From assembly GCA_012064385.1 (NCBI GenBank), contig QRDG01000532.1, positions 872,965 to 936,964 on the forward strand: a DNA stretch of 64,000 bases, in the 5' to 3' direction. This DNA is from Puccinellia tenuiflora (taxonomy: Eukaryota > Streptophyta > Magnoliopsida > Poales > Poaceae). This document shows, piece after piece, positions 12,501 to 23,114 of the stretch. Under the pieces are notes generated by a model, which saw only the letters and a program-made list of their open reading frames with translations, was not told where the DNA came from and ran no database searches. A program made the translations under genes and the position numbers. Numbering within the stretch: the first letter of the stretch is position 1; each line of letters starts with the position of its first letter.

Positions 12501-12880
12501 TGCACAAAGCATATCACTCCCCCAAAATGGGATAGTCCATTAATATCTCAAAGAGCCAAATGAAATCCACACAAGATCCAATAAAGCTCAACACAAAGTT
12601 ACACATACATGATACACAACTATCATACACAACCTTGAATAACAAGACAAGTAGGAAAGTAGCATATCATATACAAGAACATGCTAGGAACAAAACTAAC
12701 ACATGCAAGGGAGCAAGCAACTTTCAATGTATATATGAATTAAATACAAGTTACCGCAAGGAGGAGCATTGGATATGAGATAGATATGGGTAATCCAATT
12801 GACTTGGCTTGATGAAATATAACCATGAAGATCCCTTAATTCTTCAAAAGTAGCCAAGTAACCAATGTCCTCCACATCAC
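9513..12880 (-). other. Non-coding 3' internal region of the Copia element, copy A
   Basis: About 3.4 kb of AT-rich sequence with no pol domain in any frame. It contains several copies of a polypurine-tract-like word (minus strand tttgggggag and variants) near 9,978, 12,316 and 12,511, besides the true tract at 9,513. In copy B the part after about 51,700 is more diverged and the end is deleted. Confidence 0.7.
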
Positions 12881-15147
12881 CTATTGATCAAGTTGAGCTT
12901 GTTGGTCTCCAACTAAGTTGGGTCCTAAGAGGTTAGTCACAATAGGTTTGGGAACCCAAATGGTGCATTTCTTGACACCACTTTGAGCTCCCACATACTT
13001 GGCAAACACATTGCCAACTCTATCCTTCCCAAGAGAATAAACATCATCAATTATGATAGGGTTGGATGAGGTACCGTTAGTGCATGAAGAAGCAAAATGA
13101 TCTTTGCCACGGCAAAGGTAGCAACACCGACTCTTCTTCTTCTTAATAGGCTCCTCAACTTGAGGAGCAATAACTTGAGTCTTCTTAGGAGGTGGCCTTT
13201 GTTCAACTCGTGGTTGAGCACGAGATTGAACAAGAGGCCGCTTCCCTAGTTGCTTCTCACTAAGAGGCTTCTTCTTCTTCATTGGGCAATCACGAACATG
13301 GTGCCCTTCTAGCTTGCACTTGAAGCAAGTGATCTTGGCCGGGTTCTTGACTTGAACTTGGCCCTTCTTCTTGTTGTACTTGGACTTGTTCTTGTTGTTG
13401 GAGTTGAATCCAAGTCCACTCTTGTCATTTGGGGATTGTTGCACACTCAACATGTTGTTAAGTGCACTCTTCCCTTCATGACGCTTTTCCAAGTCTTTCT
13501 TCAAAGAAGTGACTTGGGCCTTGAGGTCTTTTATTTCCTCTACATGGTTAGTGGCAACAAAAGCACTAGAGGAAGTAGAAGCTTCATTGTTAGAGCAACA
13601 AGGCAAAGAAAGTAATTCATCACATGATGTTCCAACATTTTGAGTGGGTGAACTACTAGGACTAGTACATGGAAATATAGCATTTTTAGTTATAGTTGTG
13701 CTATTATCCACATGAGGCTCACAAGATGTTACCTTGGCAGTGATAGCCTCATGAGCTAACTTTAGGCTAGCATAGGATGCTAGAAGATCATCATTAGAGC
13801 TAGATAGCTTTTCATGACTTTCTTCCAACTTCCCATACTTGCTAGTTAGCAACTCAAGTTGAGCCCTTAGCTCAACATTCTCCTTCAAAATAGATGCTTC
13901 ACAAGAAATGGAGTTAGTAGCACAAGTATCATTAACATTAGGAATAGAAGAAGAAAGCTTAGCAAGCTCTTCATTTAATCTAGCATTTTCCTTTTTCGTG
14001 ACTTTATATTTAGCATGAGCATGGTCGCGTTCTTTAATAATTTTAGCATCTATTTCATTATGAGACTCCTCAATAGATTCTAGTTTCTCCTTAAGAGAAG
14101 CCCGAGTCTCTTGCTCTTCCTCAAGAGCATCTTCTAATGATGCCTTCTCCATAGCATCATCTCTTTCAATCTTACCCTTTTTGTCAAGGCTTGCTTCCAA
14201 AGTCTCAATAGTTTCCCCGCGCTCAACAAGGATGTTCATGATTTCATAGAGGTTATCACAAGAAATTTTATTCTTTGAAAGAGACTTAAGAATCATTAAA
14301 CCTTTATCATGAAGGAGAGCATCATTATTTTCCTCATGATCTTTTTCATCATTATTATAATTATCATTACCAATGCTAGAAGAAGATTTAGCCATAAGGC
14401 AATGAGAGGTGGATGAAGAGGAACAATTAATTTTTGAACTACTCAAGTTCACATCTTGTTGCATAGCTAATTGGGTTTCCTCTACATTATTATTCATGCA
14501 AGAGTTAGAGGAACACAAGCATTTTATCATGACAACAAGATAAAGCAACCATATCATCAAGAGATTTATCTAAGCAATTTTTGAATGATATGAAAGGACT
14601 ATCAACACTAGCATGTATGACATTTATAGTGCTATGTGTGTTTAGGTCCAAAGATGAGGCATTGCAACAAGATAGAGATAAAGATCATCAAAAATGAGCT
14701 CACTATCAAATTGCAAAACCTATCACTACTCACCATTACATTGGTTTGTGGCTTACCACATTTTGGTGAAGTAGATAAAGATGAGAGCTCGTCACGGCCG
14801 GAGGTGGAGGGAGAACAATCCTCCTAAATAGCGTTGGACACTCCATATTTATCTTTAAGCTTGGTCCAAAGCTCATGAGCATTTCGTAGAGGCAAGATTG
14901 ACTCGAAAACTACAACACTCACAAATTTGCAAAACTCATTAGAAGATAGAGCATCTAGATATAAGTTTTTCTCATCCTCTAAAGTCGTACTTTCGTAAAC
15001 CTTTGGAGGAGAAAAACCTATATCTAAGATACGCTCAATATTGGGGTCCAAGACCTGTAAATGACTAAGCATATGAGTTTTCCAAACATTAAAATTTGTG
15101 CCCTTGAATATAAACATGTGATTGTGCACTAATCCTCTAAACGACAT
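12881..15147 (-). pseudogene. Copia gag-like protein with coiled coil and two zinc knuckles, broken
   Basis: The frame starts at 15147, 40 bases after the primer-binding site, with an N-terminal gag segment (FKGTNFNVWKTHM, then LWTKLKDKYG). It meets a TAG at 14824-14826 and a frameshift before 14,560. The main open part (14560-12881, 559 codons) has a long charged coiled-coil region near residues 80-290 and two CX2CX4HX4C zinc knuckles near 412-425 and 479-493. The protein would package element RNA. The tail (CTIWVPKPIV) resembles the sequence that normally precedes the protease in this group, but the frame stops there. The whole gene is missing from copy B. Confidence 0.82.
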
Positions 15148-15186
15148 CTTTACTCCCTAGGCGGTAAAGCCAAACAAGAGAGACGA

Positions 15187-15199
15187 GGCTCTGATACCA
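15187..15199 (-). other. Copia primer-binding site
   Basis: The minus strand reads tggtatcagagcc, complementary to the 3' end of initiator methionine tRNA, the usual Copia primer. It lies two bases from the right LTR and fixes the element's orientation. Confidence 0.88.
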
Positions 15200-15201
15200 A
15201 T

Positions 15202-17721
15202 TGAAAGAACAAACTATGCCGAGATGTCGCCTAGAGGGGGGGTGAATAGGCGATTAACACTTTTTCTATTTAAGGGCTTGATAATTGTGGAATAAAACTA
15301 TGTGTTTAAATTAACAAGCCAACAACCTAAATTACTAGGTTTACCTATGTGCACCAACAACTTATGCTAAGCAAGGCAAGCAACAAGGTGATAACAAGAT
15401 ATAAACTTCAAGCACGAAGGCTATCACAATGTAAATTGCATAAGTAAAAAGCTCGGGTATAGAAATAACCGCGAGGCACGCGGAGACGAGGATATATTCC
15501 CGAGTTCCTCCTTGTTAAGGGAGTACGTCTCGTTGGAGGGGTGTGAGCTCGCCACAAGAGGCCTACTCAAGATGCCACAAAGGCCTCACCCTATTCTCCG
15601 ATGAACCGCACCCAAGGGTTTGGTTCACCTTCCACTATCGGAATCCTTCGAGACGGATTCCGGAGCCCTTTTACAACTTGCTTGGGGCACACACCCACAA
15701 CCCAATTGGGGGCTCCCAAATCGTGCCGAAGCTTCACAACTCGAAGTCTTCACGGCACCTCCAACCGTCTAGGGTACACAATGCACCCAAGAGGCACAAG
15801 CTCTTGGGAACACAATGCACCCAAGAGTAACAAACTTCTCAACCTTCAACTTCACGTATCACCGTGGAGAGAGCAATCCGATGCAACAAATGCAAGATGC
15901 AAGAACACACAAAGTGGTCAAGTCCTTCACTCTCAAATTCCAACCAACCAACAAATGCTTTGGGGGGAATAAGAGAGGAAGAACAAAGGGGATGAACACA
16001 AAGCAACCCCAAATCTAGATCCCCCAAGTTCCCCTCACTTAGAGGAGATTTTGATTGGAGGAAGTGTAGATCTAGATCTCCTCTCTTGAATTCCTAAATT
16101 TGGGCAAAAATCATTGGAGGGATTGAGAGGAATCAAGCTCACAAGGTTAGCAACAATGGAGGAGAGAGGAAAACAAGTGAGCAAAGTGAGCAGCCAGCTC
16201 TTGGGGAAGAAGGAGGCTATTTATAGCCTCCCCCAAAAACTAGCCGTGGAGTTGCGCAGACCGGAGACTCCGGTCTAAGTGCACCGGAGACTCCGGCCTG
16301 AGCCGGAGATTCCGGCCAGGCTCCGGCCTTCTTCCGGACTGGCACCAGAGACGCACCACATAAGAGACAAAGCAGGAGGGCCGGAGATTCCGGTCTTGAG
16401 GGGCCGGAGACTCCGGCATGCCGGAGACTCCGCAGCCCCACGGAGACTCTGTCGATGAAGCAGACAAGGCTGGAGATTCCGGGTCCTTTGGGCCGGAGAC
16501 TCCGGACCATCTCTGGTGTACCTCCGGGCACACAACAGGGGCGCACCACACTTTGGCATAAAACAACAAAAAACACGGGACCGAAGATTCCGGGTCCTTT
16601 GGGGCGAAGACTCCGGACCATCTCCGGTGTACCTCCGGGCACACAACAGGGGCGCACCACACTTTGGCATAAAACAGCAAAAAACACGGGACCGGAGATT
16701 TTGGGTCCTTTGGGGCGGAGACTCTGGGGTGACCGGAGACTCCAGACCATCTCCGGGCCAGATCCAAACAGTGAAATCAGAACCCCATAACTTTTGCAAA
16801 TGAACTCCGTTTTCGATAATCTTGGACTCTTTGGAATCGTCACATCAAGCACAGCAAGATTATTTAGAGAAACATCATAGTCCAACAAGATATTATAAAA
16901 AAAATGGGGAAAGTTAAAAACTGTTTTTCGCAAACCGGAAATGAAATAACTTTTGCAAATGAAGTCCAAATGAGATGACACCAATTTTGTTGAAAAGAGG
17001 ACGAAAAATGCAACCTTTGAAAATGGCAAACAAGCAATGGAGATTTTGCAAAGAAATGGAAGAGATAAATCTTCCGCATGGATGAACCGGCAAAATCTCC
17101 AATACCGAAACCGCAAAAGAAGACGCATATGAAAACCGTTTTCGGTGAACTTAGCCTTGTCATGACGAGCACGACAAGCACCAAGACCACACCACGATAA
17201 GAGACAAATAAGAACCAATAAAGATGATTGCATGGATGCAAAGGTTTGTGCTCTCTATGATCACGATACTCGGTCGAGAGCCCCTCTTGATAGTACGGCT
17301 AACTATCCTATAATCCGGTCTCTCAACTAACATCATGAGACCGGTAAAATAGAAACCCTATCAAGATCACACCTTTGCCTTGCACATTAATCCACTTGAG
17401 GTCGATGAAGACGATCTTCATATCCTCAAGACGCACCACCTTCCTCGATTGCGCTTCGGTGAAGATTCACATGTTGCTCCCCCATACACCAAGATGGGAG
17501 AAGCACCACTTCGGCATATCTTCACTTGGACTTGAGTGTTGATCAATACGGACTTAGCCTTGATCAACACATACTTTTTTTTCCCTTAGCCTTGACTCCA
17601 ACAAATGGAGATCAAGCAACGCAAATGGACATTCCTACACATATAGCTCAATACAAACATTAGTCCATAAAGATTGTCATTAATTACCAAAACCTCACAT
17701 GGGGGCAACCATGCACTTTCA
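15202..17721 (-). repeat. Copia right LTR (5' LTR in element orientation)
   Basis: This 2,520-bp repeat is the transcription-initiating LTR. A minus-strand TATA box lies at 16218-16226, with the ccggagactccgg palindrome array upstream of it at about 16,255-16,760. The array differs from the left LTR by a duplication or loss of one block that includes the string ggtgtacctccgggcacac. Confidence 0.92.
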
Positions 17722-18023
17722 GTGGTGAGGTAAAACCCCTACTCGTGCATGTCTGATGTATATGATGGAATAGATCTCGAGCTACATGGTTGCTCCTTGA
17801 GCTGTGTTTCTCTAGCTAGAGGAGAAAGAAGGGGGTAGGTGGAGATGAGAAGAGCCTCCGCCTCCCAAAATATCTATCTAGGGTTTCCCCAAAAAGTTGC
17901 CTCTCAAGGGCTCCCTGGTGCACCTTATAAAGGGGATGCCCAGGGGACAAAGGGGTGGCCCATGGGGCCCAGTTAGTACTACTTACGCACATGGGATGCC
18001 ACGCTGATGTGGCCTGCCAGGCG

Positions 18024-18175
18024 CAGCCGGACTGGAGCAGCCGGATTAGAGCAGCCGGATTGGAGCGGCCGGACTGAGGCAGCCGGATTGGAGCAGCCGG
18101 AATGGGGCAGTCAGACTGGAGCAGCCGGACTGGGGCAGTCGGACTAGAGCAGTCGGACTGGGGTAGCCTACAGCC
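18024..18175 (+). repeat. 14-bp tandem repeat in the Gypsy-like LTR, copy A
   Basis: About ten copies of a 14-bp unit (cagccggactggag and variants) lie end to end. The same array is at about 53,523-53,655 in copy B. The array sits downstream of the TATA box, so it would be transcribed. Confidence 0.8.
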
Positions 18176-18779
18176 TGTAGCCAGCAGCCTACAATCTCAA
18201 GACAGCTAGCAGCCAGCCGACCGTCCGCTTGATCTTCGTTGTGTGCTTCTCTTGTTATCTTGTCGAGTCGTGGACTTTGGTATATCGGGGGGTCATGCCC
18301 CCGACACTAGCCCCCGAGCACGTGGAGGTTTTGCTGCTTGCTGGGAAACCTTCACGAGCTTCCCCTTGTCTTGATTGTTGTGGATGAAATGCTAAAGTTG
18401 GAGCTGGAGCTAGAGCCGGCTGAAGTTGGAGTTGAAGTTAAAGCCGGATGAAGTTGAAGCTGGATGGAGTTGAAGCCGGATGGAGTTGAAGTCGGATGAA
18501 GTTGGAGCCGACTGTAGAACTTGGAGTTGGAGTCGGCAGCCTGTGGAGCCGGCGGCAGAAATTGGAGCCGGCCCAACTTGAAGCGGGAGCCGCATGTAGT
18601 CTGCGAGACACAAGCGATGGTGGTGTCGAGCCCCCGAGTTTCACGGTGCGGGTGATGATGATGTCGAGCCCCCGAGCTTGGCGGTGCGGTTGATGGCGAT
18701 GTTGTCCGGGTCTGCGGAGCCAGCATGCGGCTGCGCAACCCTCAGGTGTATGAATTGTCGGCTGTCGACGTGAGCAGCC

Positions 18780-19530
18780 CCCGAGTCCTTGACTCGGGGT
18801 GTTGAAGTAGATGTCCGGGTGCGCGGAGCCGGCTTGGCGGCGTGGCAGCCCCCGGGTATGAGAATTGCCGGCTGACAGCGTGGCAGCCCCCGAGCTCTTG
18901 GCCGGGTGTTGAAGTCCTCCGGGTCTGCAGGGCCGGCTGGCAGCTGCGTAGTCCCCGGGAATGAGATTGCCGGCTGACGGCGTGGCAGCCCCCGGGCTCT
19001 TGGCCGGAGTGTTGAAGTCCTCCGGGTCTGCGGAGCCGGCTGGCGGCTGCATAGGCCCTGATAATGAGATTGTCGGCTAACGGTGTGGCAGCCCCCAGGC
19101 TCTTGGCCGGGGTGTTGAAGTCCTCCGGGTCTGCGGAGCCGGCTGGCGGCTGCGCAGCCCCCGGGAATGAGATTGTCGGCTGACGGCGTGGCAGCCCCCG
19201 GGCTCTTGGCCGGGGTGTTGAAGTCCTCTGGGTCTGCGGAGCCGGCTGGCGGCTGCGCAGCCCCCGGGAATGAGATTGCCGGCTGACGGCATGGCAGCCC
19301 CCGGGCTCTTGGCCGGGGTGTTGAAGTCCTCCTGGTATACGGAGCCAGCTGGCGGCTGTGCAGCCCCCGGGAATGAGATTGCCGGCTGACGGCGTGGCAG
19401 CCCATGGGCTCTTGGCCCGGGTGTTGAAGTCCTCCGGGTCTGCGGAGCCGGCTGGCGGCTGCGCAGCCCCCGGAAATGAGATTGTCGACTGACGGCATGG
19501 CAGCCCCTGGGCTCTTGGCCGGGGTATTTG
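18780..19530 (+). repeat. 103-bp minisatellite, copy A
   Basis: Six units with an exact 103-bp spacing (the anchor gttgaagtcctc recurs with gaag at 18911, 19014, 19117, 19220, 19323 and 19426) follow one degenerate unit of 107 bp. Each unit contains agcccccggg, gccggctggcgg and aatgagattg. The period is not a multiple of three, so the minus-strand open frames through it are artefacts of composition. Confidence 0.92.
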
Positions 19531-19883
19531 TGTCTTCTGCCGGCTTGCGGCTGTTTGCCTCTGGGTCTCTTGGACTGGAGGTCTTTGTGTCTTCTGTCAG
19601 CTTGCGGTTGTTGAGCTCCCGAGCTCTAAAGTGGAAGTGATGGCGATGACGATGTTGAGCCCCCGAGTTTCACGATGAGGGTGATGGCGAGCCCCCGAGC
19701 TTCTCAGTGCGCGCGGTCGTGATGTCTAGCCTCCAAGAACCCAGTTGCGGGTGGAGTCGGTCGAAGGGGTAGCCAGCTGGAGCAGCCAGTCAGCTTAGGG
19801 ATCCACTAGCCCCCGAAGCTGTCGAGGTCCTGCGGCTCCGGCGAGAGGACCTCGGCAGGTTCATGCAAAAATAGTCATGTAAG

Positions 19884-20771
19884 AACTACAAGAAATTTGT
19901 TGACTGGTGACTCTCCATTTTGGTCACTAAAAGGTCACAAACTTCCATTCATGACCCCTTTGTGACCAAAAACCGATGGTCACATACTGAGCGACTATGA
20001 CCTTTTTAGTGAAATAGTCATAACCGTCTATGACCAAATTAGAGGGTCATAATATTTATGACCAATTATTTTGGTCCGTTGACATGTCATATCCTACGTG
20101 GCCAATCCGACGTGGCAATATTGTGACCAAACGAGAATGTCATTGATCAGAATCAGCCCAACCCAGATTGGTGTTTTATATGGGCCGAGCCCAACAATTT
20201 GGTCTATTTATTTATTTATTTTTCCTGTGAATATTAACATGGGCCAAACCCAACATTTCAGCCTTTTTATTTCATGGGTCGTGGCCTTTATAGCTACAGA
20301 TGTCAGATGGATCTGAGTTGTCAGGTGGGTCAAAATTGTCAGGTTTATGAGGTGGGTCCCAGTTGTCAGGGTCATTTTCTTTAATTTACATTTTTTCAGT
20401 AAATAAATAACCAATATTTAAATCTGAACATAGAGTGAACATTACTTCAAACAGAGCAAACCACCAATCTTGGCACATTACAATCAAACATACTTCACAC
20501 CAGGATTACAATCGAACATAGTTCACATCAGGTAACACAACTAAATATCAACAAGAATAAGTAGCTACCGAAAATAACTAGCTAAAATGAGCTAGAACTC
20601 TATGCTTCTCCCGACTTCTTCATCCTGTAGCTTGCGACAAGACACGAATGAAGGCCAGCATCTGCAAGTTATAAAACAAAATGGTTACGAACAAAATATA
20701 AGCAAATCTAACAGCATCTACATATGGAGAAACAACAGTACATGTCATTAGCAGCAATGCTTGCGAACTTT
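19884..20771. mobile_element. CACTA-like end fragment, copy A
   Basis: The sequence starts actacaagaaatttg at 19885, close to a CACTACAAGAAA terminus with the first base changed. Inverted words of the type ttggtcac/gtgacca follow, as expected of subterminal repeats. It has no coding capacity, and the other end is not present because the Athila LTR begins at 20772. Confidence 0.5.
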
Positions 20772-23000
20772 TGATACGTCCATTTTGCATCACTATTTTA
20801 CATCATAATTTATCTTTATTCATTGATATATTTCATATTATGATGCAATACTTATGTTATTTTATCACATTTTGCATGTTTGACAATTATTGGAGATGCA
20901 TCCGCCGGAGCGTGGAATCAGCTGGAAAAGTACCTGTCAAGACACCTGACTTCGGAAGCCCCAAAAATTCCAGGAAAATTCTGAGCGTAATATTTCGGGG
21001 AATAAGTCACGGAGCCAGAAGGGGGCGAAGAGGCGAGCAACAGGGGGTAGGGCGACCTGCCGCGGGCCCACCTAGAGCCGCGGGTGGGGCCCGCCCTGGT
21101 CCCTGTGGCCCCTCTCTGGCTCCAGTTCGGCGTATTATTGACACTTGACCTAAAAACGTCGGGGGCATCAAAGAGGAATTTTTCCGCCGCCTCCACCAGG
21201 CGGAAACCAGACAGAGAGAAGAAGGGTTTACCATGGCTACGACGTAAAGTCTAGACGACTACCACGGCGCGGACGTGCGGCGCACCTGAGTCCTCTACTA
21301 CGACTTCGGCAGCCTCTACTTCGACCTGAGTCCTCTACTACGACTTTGGCAGCCTCTACTTCGACCCGAGTCCTCTACTACAACTTCAGCAAGCTTCTAC
21401 TATGACTCGCCATCCTCCGCGTGATGAACTGGCACAGACTCCACGTTCCAGGAAGACAATGTTACCGTCGGCCATAAGACACATGAGACCCTCCACGCGA
21501 TTCTTCGAATCACCCGAAGGCTCGGGGGCTACTGACAGGGATATGGCCTCCGGGTACCCCATGGAGGTACAACGTGGCCCATTATGGAGGTGGTCCATCT
21601 AGGCCTATCAAGACTAATGAAGCCCAAGTTGACACGAAGCCCAAGAAACAATTTACAACACTTGTAACCCTAGCCGGCTCCATATATAAAGCTAGGCAGG
21701 GCACCCGAATAGGGAGATCCGACTCGCAACTAGCAACAGGCCACGCAACACCCGCCACCGGCGGCCACCATGTAAACACATCTATGATCATAGTGACTTA
21801 TAGCAGGATGTAGGGATCCTCCACCGAGGGGACCCGAACCTGGGTAAACTCCGCGTTTGCAATCTCGCTCCCGGAATCTCCTACGCCGCCTAATCCACCT
21901 CTCGTAAGCTACCCCGTGTAGCATCTGCCGTGATAATCCCACGACAGCAGGGAGAAATCTGTCGGGGAATTTCCCTCCAGGAGGGGGGAATCACCGCCAT
22001 CGTCATCGCCATCACGCCAAGCATCATCGGGATCATCATCAACACCATCTCCATCATCAGCACCATCATCATCACCGTCCCATCTCATCCCGCTGTAGCA
22101 ATTGTCATTGTTTTGTTATTAGTTCATTGGAATCGTATCCCAGGTATTGATTACTACTTGTAGTTGATGCTTGAGAGTTTTATTGGTGAATTATCTTTAC
22201 GATCAGATTGTTACCCTTATTCATATCACCTCTGATCATGATCTATATGATGTCTTGTGAGTAGTTCGTTTGGTTCTTGAGGACATGGGGAAAGCCTAGT
22301 TGCTAGTAATTGCATAATGTTGAGTAATATTTAATGGTTTGATTTATGTTGTGGTGTTATTCCTCTAGTGGTATCGTGTGAACGTCGAATACATGATACT
22401 TCACCTTTCAAAGGGCCTAGGGGAATGCATAGTGTATTTAGTTTGCTTATGGTAGGGTTGCAGGAGTGACAGAAACCTAAACCCCAATTTGTGAACTAGT
22501 GCACTATGGAGCGTAGGGTCTCAGGGTTTAAGGCTGTGGTTAGGTTTTTATCTTAATTACTTTATTGTAGTTGCGGATGCTTGCAAGGGGTTTAATCACA
22601 AGTATGTATTTGTCCAAGTAAGGGCGGTGCATTAGCATAGGTCCACCCACACAGCACTTCATCAAAACATTGAAGGTTAATCACCGGCGTGCAATGAAAC
22701 TGGCTAGGCAGAAACTCCCATGTGTCCTCGAGAACTTTTTAATCTTCATAAGTAACACAACCGGCCTGTCCTTTGAGCTTGAAAGGATTGGGCTATTTGC
22801 TGCAATTATTGTAGCACTCTTTTGTTTACTTGCTCTTCATTTGTTCTTTAAATAAAAAAAAATCCAAAAACATTTCTCTTTTAGTGCTTGCAGTGAAACT
22901 TGCTGAAATCTACTTGTCAACACCTTTTGCTCCTCGTTGGGTTCGACACTCTTACTTATCGAAAGGACTACGATAGATCCCCTATACTTGTGGGTCATCA
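20772..23000 (+). repeat. Athila 5' LTR, copy A
   Basis: The LTR runs from tgatacgtcc to gggtcatca, directly before the primer-binding region. It contains a nested fragment of another LTR element (21,288-21,946) and a CAT-rich simple-sequence stretch near 22,000-22,080. Confidence 0.85.
21288..21946 (+). mobile_element. LTR-element fragment nested in the Athila LTR, copy A
   Basis: Three 40-bp direct repeats (gag of each unit at 21288, 21328, 21368) lead to a polypurine-like ctcgggggct, then a TG-initial LTR-like sequence at 21533 with the TATA box catatataaa at 21681-21690 and a possible end in acgaca at 21946. This looks like the 3' internal end plus the LTR of a different element. The same insert is in copy B at about 56,792-57,455, so it predates the duplication. 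Exact edges are uncertain. Confidence 0.5.
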
Positions 23001-23011
23001 AGACTCTTTTC

Positions 23012-23029
23012 TGGCGCCGTTGCCGGGAG
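23012..23029 (+). other. Athila primer-binding site, copy A
   Basis: The sequence tggcgccgttgccggg matches the complement of the 3' end of tRNA-Asp, the primer usually assigned to Athila elements. One G appears lost relative to copy B. Confidence 0.8.
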
Positions 23030-23114
23030 TGTAGCGTTATTGGTAAGTGGAACTGGTAATGAACTCTTTTATTGTAAGTGTTGTTTTTATTTTTGCTTGT
23101 TACTTTGCTTCGTT

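Larger units (their letters stand above)
7077..17721 (-). mobile_element. Complete non-autonomous Copia-type retrotransposon, copy A
   Basis: The element is 10,645 bp long and runs TGAAAG to CTTTCA, with a perfect 5-bp target duplication gtggt at 7072-7076 and 17722-17726. Its LTRs are 7077-9512 and 15202-17721. The minus strand is the coding strand: the primer-binding site is beside the right LTR and the polypurine tract aaaatgggggagat (minus sense) ends at 9513 beside the left LTR. Only a gag-type frame is present and no protease, integrase or reverse transcriptase was seen, so it must have moved with enzymes from a partner element. The two LTRs differ visibly, so the insertion is not very recent. 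Confidence 0.92.
6941..19883 (+). mobile_element. Gypsy-like LTR and leader, copy A, split by a nested Copia element
   Basis: An LTR starts at 6941 with tgtcgtgg, is interrupted at 7077-17721 by the Copia element, resumes at 17722 and appears to end in cgaca at 18306, giving about 721 bp once the insert is removed. A cttataaagg TATA box lies at 17924-17933. The same pattern (TGTCGTGG, CCCAGGTTCGG, TTATAAAGG, then TAGCCCCCGA after the LTR) recurs in the element at 60,379, so the two are related. The sequence after 18306 is rich in AGCCCCCGAG words and tandem repeats. It encodes nothing convincing and stops at the next transposon end. The Gypsy assignment is inferred. Confidence 0.65.

Noticed and set aside
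18438..19498. Long minus-strand open frames (200-285 codons) in the 103-bp array, and matching ones at 53,835-55,119
   Set aside because: The period is not a multiple of three and the frames read the same GC-rich repeat in shifting phases. Composition keeps stops rare. No domain is recognisable.
18780..19530. CRISPR-like array
   Set aside because: Units are directly contiguous 103-bp repeats without unique spacers, in a plant retrotransposon.
21890..22080. Met/Ile-rich frames such as MMMMVLMMEMV
   Set aside because: They translate a CAT/ATC simple-sequence stretch in the Athila LTR.
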